DNA from: Allobosea sp. WAO
Lineage (GTDB): Bacteria; Pseudomonadota; Alphaproteobacteria; Rhizobiales; Beijerinckiaceae
NCBI RefSeq assembly: GCF_001509835.1
Contig: NZ_JXTJ01000009.1
Location: forward strand, 102,627 to 166,626
DNA: 64,000 bases
Direction: 5' to 3'
In this document: in pieces, positions 59,885 to 64,000 of the stretch
Layout of the letters: every line of letters begins with the position of its first letter
How positions within the stretch are numbered: the stretch's first letter is position 1
Translations under genes and position numbers: made by a program
Notes under the pieces: generated by a model
What the model saw: the letters and a program-made list of their open reading frames with translations, nothing else
What the model was told of the DNA's origin: nothing
The model's database searches: none

Positions 59885-62800
59885 ATGTCCATTATAACCA
59901 AGCTGGTTGACATTGGTGAAGTTTTCACCGGATCTGGGTTGACGTGGTTTCGTCCTCAGCGATCAGTTTGGAATGGGGATCCAGTTTATATTGATCAATA
60001 TAGCGCGTCGGGAGGCTATAATCCATCTGGCCCTAATGCCGTTAATCTTGTGCTTCAGGGTGAGGACAGGTTTGGCGATGTTTCAAAGTATCAAGTCCCG
60101 ATCGCGTCGTATACGACAGGCCTGAGTGTCAACAACGTAGAGATCAGCGACAAGGCCGTTGCGCTGTTGTCGTCGCCGATTCAGGGGCTCGCCAATGGTG
60201 GGGCGATCTGGGTGACGCCGACTGCCGGGTCCCCCGGGGCGTTCGACATCAAGTTCAGGACATTCTCGTTCCAGCCCAGCGCGATTGCGCGCGATACCGG
60301 GTTCCCTGATACCTACAATCTCGGCAACGAGGTGACGCTTAAGTCGGGCATCGCGAACTACAGCAGCCTCGACTATGACTGGATCACGCCCGCCAGCGGG
60401 CCGGTTCTGGTCCTCGGATATACGACACGTGCGGCCGGCGCGACGACGCAGGACGTCTACTACCAGGCGTTCAATGGCCAGGGGCAGGCGCTTGGGCCCA
60501 GCGCGCTCGTCGCTTCCGGCATGCGCGCTGGCGGCGCCATCGCGATGACGGATAACGGAACGAGTTTCTTCGTCGCGAAAGAGGTGATCAACGGCGGCGT
60601 CGTTTCGATCGAGGTGCGCAGTTTCACGCCCGCGACAGGCGCGCTGGGGGCGGCGACGATGATCGCGACGAGCTTCACCAGCCTGTTCAGTATGGCGTTT
60701 CAACCTCAGGCCGACGGAAGTTTCGACATCCTCCTGGATGGCCTGATTGCCGGCAATCAGCATGTTCTCGGCGTCTATCAAGCCGATGCATCCTTCAATG
60801 TCTCCGCTGCTCCGGTGACGATCGCGCTGGCATCGCCGAACGGCGTTCGCCAGAACGTCCAGCGGATGGCCAATGATTCGCTGGTGGTGGCCTACACCGA
60901 TGCGGGCCAGGTGCATTTGGCTGTTTTCGACGCGGCAGGGGCGCTGATCGATAATACGGTCGTGCCCGGCATCACCAATTTCGATCGGATTCGCGGTCTC
61001 GGCCAGAACCAGTTCGAGCTGGTCTGGCGGGAGACCGTCGCCGGCAACGAGAATACGGTGAAGGGCGCCATCTATGACGTCAATACGAGCGGCCGAGTCG
61101 TCGATCAGTCGAGTTCGATGACGCCCGTCTGGCAGCTCGGCAGCCATTTCGACGATGCTCTGACTGGCGGCACGGCCAACGACATCTTCAAGGGCTACGG
61201 CGGGAACGACACGATCAACGGTGGGCTTGGCCAGGACATGGCCAAGTATACCGGCAACAAGGCGGATTATACGCTCGCACGTAATCTGAACGGTTCGTGG
61301 ACGGTGACCGATACGCGGGGCGGGTCTCCCGATGGTGTCGATACGCTCCAGAGCATCGAGCTCGTCGATTTCGCCGATGGCCAGAAGCAGCTGATCTCGG
61401 CGCAGGCGACGGAGTTGACCAAGCTGGGCGCCGTTTTCCTAGATGGCGCGGGCGCGCCCATCACGGGCGTGGTTTGGGGGCGTGCGCATCGTGGGAGCTG
61501 GAACGGCGACGTCGTCCTCATCGACAGCTACGCCTCCAGCGCCGGCTATGTGTCAGGCGGTCCGAACCCCCAGACGCTGGTCGTGGCCGGGCAGGACAAA
61601 TTCGGCGATCTCGACAAGACTGTCGTCATTGCGAACTTCACCAGTGGCAAGACGGTCAACAACGCTGAAGTGCTGGACAAGGGCGTCATTTTCTACAGGC
61701 AGGCCTCGTCGAGTGCGCCTGCCGAGGGCACGGCGTTCTGGGTGACGCCGACGGCCGGCGCCCCGGCCGGAACCTTCGACATCAAGTTGCAGGCCCTGAG
61801 TTTCACGGCCGGCAAGCTCGCCTATGACACCGGCAGCCCCAGCGTCACGCTGGTGGGAAGCCCGACCACGCTGGTCTCCGGCATTGCCAACTATCAGTTC
61901 ACCGACTGGAATTCGGCCGCCGACGGAACGGTCGTGATCGGCTATTCGACGCGCGCTGCCGGGGCGTCGACCCAGGATTTCTGGTATACCACCGTCAATA
62001 CGGCGACAGGGACGGCCGCCTTCACGCCGAAGAAGGTCGCGACGGTGTCGGCTTCCAGCTATGCCGCCATGTCGGCATCCGGGAACCTGTTCACCTTCAT
62101 CAGCGAGGATAACAGCGGCGCGGCGGCGCTGCTGAAGTTCCAGAATTTTGATGCGACGACGGGCACGCTCGGATCCGTCGTCGGTTTGGTCAACCCTGGC
62201 AATCTCGCGGATATCTATAATTCCTCGGACTTCGTTCAGTCCGACGGTTCACGGCTGTTCGTCGTCGAGGGGATACAGCTCGGCACCGGGAACCACGTCC
62301 TCCAGACCTTCACCGTCAACTCGCTGAACATTCCCACCGGGACGCCGGTGACGACGATGCTGACGGCGGGCCAGACGCTCGGCCGCTTGCAGCATCAGCT
62401 GCTCGGGAACGGGCTGAATGTGGTCGGGTACACCGACAACAATCAGGTCCATCTCTCGCTGTTCGATCAGTTTGGAAACCTGATCAGCGACACGATCGTG
62501 CCGGGGATCACGAACTTCGACCGTCTTCGCAGCCTCGGCCAGAACCAGGTCGAGCTGATCTGGCGGGAGACCGTTTCGGGTGTCGAGAACGTCGTCAAAG
62601 CCGCGATCTTCGACGGCAACGATGGCGGGCGCTTCGTCAATGCAGCCGGCTCGACCAGTGCGCAATGGCTGCTCGGCAGCCACTTCGCCGACACGCTGAC
62701 GGCTGGTACGGCCAACGACATCTTCAAGGGCTACGCCGGCAACGACAGCATCGACGGTGGAGGTGGCGTCAACCAGTCCAAGTACACCGGCAACGTCTCC

Positions 62801-64000
62801 GACTACACCATCGTTCAGAACATCGACGGCTCCTGGACCGTCACCGATACGCGTGGTGGATCCCCTGACGGCGTCGACACCTTGCGGAACATCCAGGTGC
62901 TCGACTTCGCGGATCGCGCGGTCACGCTCGGGTTGGCCGCCAACGCCGACACCGGCGCTACGATCGCGGGTATCGCGTCGGGGAACGTCTTGACGAATGA
63001 TGCGCGCCCCGTGGGTGACGTGTTGGTCGTTCGCTCCGTCAACGGAGCAACCGCAGGTGTCGGGGCCGCGGTCGTCGGCACATACGGAACGCTGACCCTG
63101 AATGCGAATGGCAGCTACAGCTACACGGCATCCGGCGCGGCAGGGGCAACCGGGTCGCATCTCCACGACGTATTCACCTATGTTGTGACCGATTCCACGG
63201 TTGCAGCCGTTTTCGGAGCGACCGCTGCTTCCTCTACGGCGACGCTGGATATCACCTTGAATCGGGCGGCGGTGGTGAACGCCTCGTCGTTTACCCCGAC
63301 ACATCGCAGCGTGTCGGTGGTGTCGAGCGCGCTCTTCAGCGCAGTCGACGCCGATGGCGATACCATCACGAAGTATCAGTTGTGGGACGACACGACGGCG
63401 TCGACGAGCGGGTACTGGACCTTGTCCGGCACGGCTCAGCCAGCCCTGCAGAGCATCGAGGTGACTGCTGCCAATCTCGCCAACCTGCGATGGACGGTTG
63501 GTTCGACGGCTGACGCGGTTTCCATTCGGGCGTTCGATGGTTTCGAATGGGGAGCGTGGAAGAGCTTTGTCATCAACCCGGCACCGGAGAGCGCGCCGGT
63601 GGTTGCAGCCTCGAATTACACGCCGTCGCACGGCGCCGTGACGGTGCTGGCCTCGACGCTGTTCAGCGCGACCGATGCGGATGGCGACACGATCACGAAA
63701 TACCGTCTGTGGGACGGCACGTCGGACGCTTCGAGCGGTCGCTGGAAGGTGAACGGCGTCGAGAAGGCGGCGGGCGAGACCTTCGAGATCACGGCGGCTG
63801 ATCTGGCGAACACGGTCTGGACGGCGGGAGCGGTAAGCGACGCCGTGTCGGTCCAGGCCTTCGACGGCGTGGCGTGGAGTGCCTGGAAGAGCTTCACGAT
63901 CGCGCCGCCGCCGAATGTGGCTCCGGTGGTTGCGGCCTCAAACTATTCGCCGGGGCACAGCGCCGTGACGACGCAGGCCTCGGCGCTGTTCAGCGCGACC
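59885..64000 (+). CDS. Giant secreted RTX/VCBS-type repeat protein (partial, continues past the window)
   Basis: The frame opens with ATG at 59885 after AAAAGGGG and runs without a stop to the window end: 1372 residues so far. Residues 1-510 and 513-1020 are two tandem units offset by 512 residues (1536 bases). Each has a beta-rich region with WVTPTAG and DIK, the pair GITNFDR / LGQNQ, an RTX-like block (GGTANDIFKGYGGND, then INGGLGQD) and a DYT...GSWTVTDTRGGSPDGVDTL module. A VCBS-like domain follows (about 1020-1120), then 109-residue repeats containing SALFSA.DADGDTITKY and F.GVAWSAWKSF. No N-terminal signal peptide is seen, consistent with C-terminally signalled type I secretion. It is probably a cell-surface or matrix adhesin. 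Confidence 0.87.
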   Translation, partial: MSIITKLVDIGEVFTGSGLTWFRPQRSVWNGDPVYIDQYSASGGYNPSGPNAVNLVLQGEDRFGDVSKYQVPIASYTTGLSVNNVEISDKAVALLSSPIQGLANGGAIWVTPTAGSPGAFDIKFRTFSFQPSAIARDTGFPDTYNLGNEVTLKSGIANYSSLDYDWITPASGPVLVLGYTTRAAGATTQDVYYQAFNGQGQALGPSALVASGMRAGGAIAMTDNGTSFFVAKEVINGGVVSIEVRSFTPATGALGAATMIATSFTSLFSMAFQPQADGSFDILLDGLIAGNQHVLGVYQADASFNVSAAPVTIALASPNGVRQNVQRMANDSLVVAYTDAGQVHLAVFDAAGALIDNTVVPGITNFDRIRGLGQNQFELVWRETVAGNENTVKGAIYDVNTSGRVVDQSSSMTPVWQLGSHFDDALTGGTANDIFKGYGGNDTINGGLGQDMAKYTGNKADYTLARNLNGSWTVTDTRGGSPDGVDTLQSIELVDFADGQKQLISAQATELTKLGAVFLDGAGAPITGVVWGRAHRGSWNGDVVLIDSYASSAGYVSGGPNPQTLVVAGQDKFGDLDKTVVIANFTSGKTVNNAEVLDKGVIFYRQASSSAPAEGTAFWVTPTAGAPAGTFDIKLQALSFTAGKLAYDTGSPSVTLVGSPTTLVSGIANYQFTDWNSAADGTVVIGYSTRAAGASTQDFWYTTVNTATGTAAFTPKKVATVSASSYAAMSASGNLFTFISEDNSGAAALLKFQNFDATTGTLGSVVGLVNPGNLADIYNSSDFVQSDGSRLFVVEGIQLGTGNHVLQTFTVNSLNIPTGTPVTTMLTAGQTLGRLQHQLLGNGLNVVGYTDNNQVHLSLFDQFGNLISDTIVPGITNFDRLRSLGQNQVELIWRETVSGVENVVKAAIFDGNDGGRFVNAAGSTSAQWLLGSHFADTLTAGTANDIFKGYAGNDSIDGGGGVNQSKYTGNVSDYTIVQNIDGSWTVTDTRGGSPDGVDTLRNIQVLDFADRAVTLGLAANADTGATIAGIASGNVLTNDARPVGDVLVVRSVNGATAGVGAAVVGTYGTLTLNANGSYSYTASGAAGATGSHLHDVFTYVVTDSTVAAVFGATAASSTATLDITLNRAAVVNASSFTPTHRSVSVVSSALFSAVDADGDTITKYQLWDDTTASTSGYWTLSGTAQPALQSIEVTAANLANLRWTVGSTADAVSIRAFDGFEWGAWKSFVINPAPESAPVVAASNYTPSHGAVTVLASTLFSATDADGDTITKYRLWDGTSDASSGRWKVNGVEKAAGETFEITAADLANTVWTAGAVSDAVSVQAFDGVAWSAWKSFTIAPPPNVAPVVAASNYSPGHSAVTTQASALFSAT

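Noticed and set aside
1..64000. CRISPR arrays, tRNA or rRNA genes, insertion sequences, prophage or plasmid origins
   Set aside because: I looked for regularly spaced repeats, conserved RNA stretches, transposase or integrase motifs and replication genes and saw none. The tandem repeats near the right end are protein-coding.

Overview
The window reads as a high-GC chromosome segment from an alphaproteobacterium, most likely of the order Hyphomicrobiales and perhaps close to Bosea. That placement is an inference from codon usage, gene content and one dispersed-repeat type, not from a marker gene. There are no rRNA or tRNA genes, no CRISPR array and no transposase that I can see. Coding is dense except for a few AT-rich intergenic stretches that front the polysaccharide regulator, the divergent polysaccharide operons and the giant surface protein.

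Layout. (1) 1-6.4 kb: the end of an unidentified gene, then a minus-strand catabolic operon (SDR, thiamine-diphosphate enzyme, aldehyde dehydrogenase, flavin aromatic monooxygenase). (2) 6.4-8.1 kb: an AT-rich non-coding block and a LuxR-type regulator with a degenerate receiver domain. (3) 8.1-29.2 kb: a complete Wzx/Wzy-type exopolysaccharide locus. Its minus-strand arm (20.1 to 8.1 kb) carries export protein, ManC, co-polymerase/kinase, epimerase, glycosyltransferase, a Gfo/Idh/MocA-SDR fusion, flippase and a second glycosyltransferase. The plus-strand arm (20.7-26.4 kb) carries a UDP-xylose-synthase-type enzyme, a GT26 transferase, a GDP-mannose 3,5-epimerase-type enzyme, a WbaP-type initiating transferase and an acyltransferase. 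A right-handed beta-helix protein and the Wzy polymerase follow on the minus strand. The predicted activated sugars are GDP-mannose, GDP-L-galactose (or L-gulose) and UDP-xylose.

(4) 29.2-34.3 kb: a four-gene minus-strand operon with three FemAB/BcsL-like acetyltransferases and one FAD oxidoreductase, closed by a clear intrinsic terminator; its biochemical role is unknown. (5) 34.7-40.0 kb: a patatin-like lipoprotein, a LysR regulator, and small redox/stress genes (ABM monooxygenase, isochorismatase-fold hydrolase, pirin, OsmC), ending in the remnant of a second LysR gene. (6) 40.0-53.4 kb: a divergent organosulfur-scavenging locus. The minus arm has a 67-residue orphan protein, flavin reductase, three luciferase-like monooxygenases, a GNAT enzyme, a fused permease-ATPase and two related binding proteins. 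The plus arm has SsuA/SsuC/SsuB-type transporter genes and a fourth luciferase-like monooxygenase. Repeated GAAC(A/G)TTC boxes sit in the divergent promoter region.

(7) 53.6-59.1 kb: an aldehyde dehydrogenase, a DD-carboxypeptidase and a class A penicillin-binding protein. (8) 59.9 kb to the end: the first 1372 residues of a giant repeat protein (512-residue tandem units with RTX-like blocks, a VCBS-like domain, then 109-residue repeats) that runs off the window.
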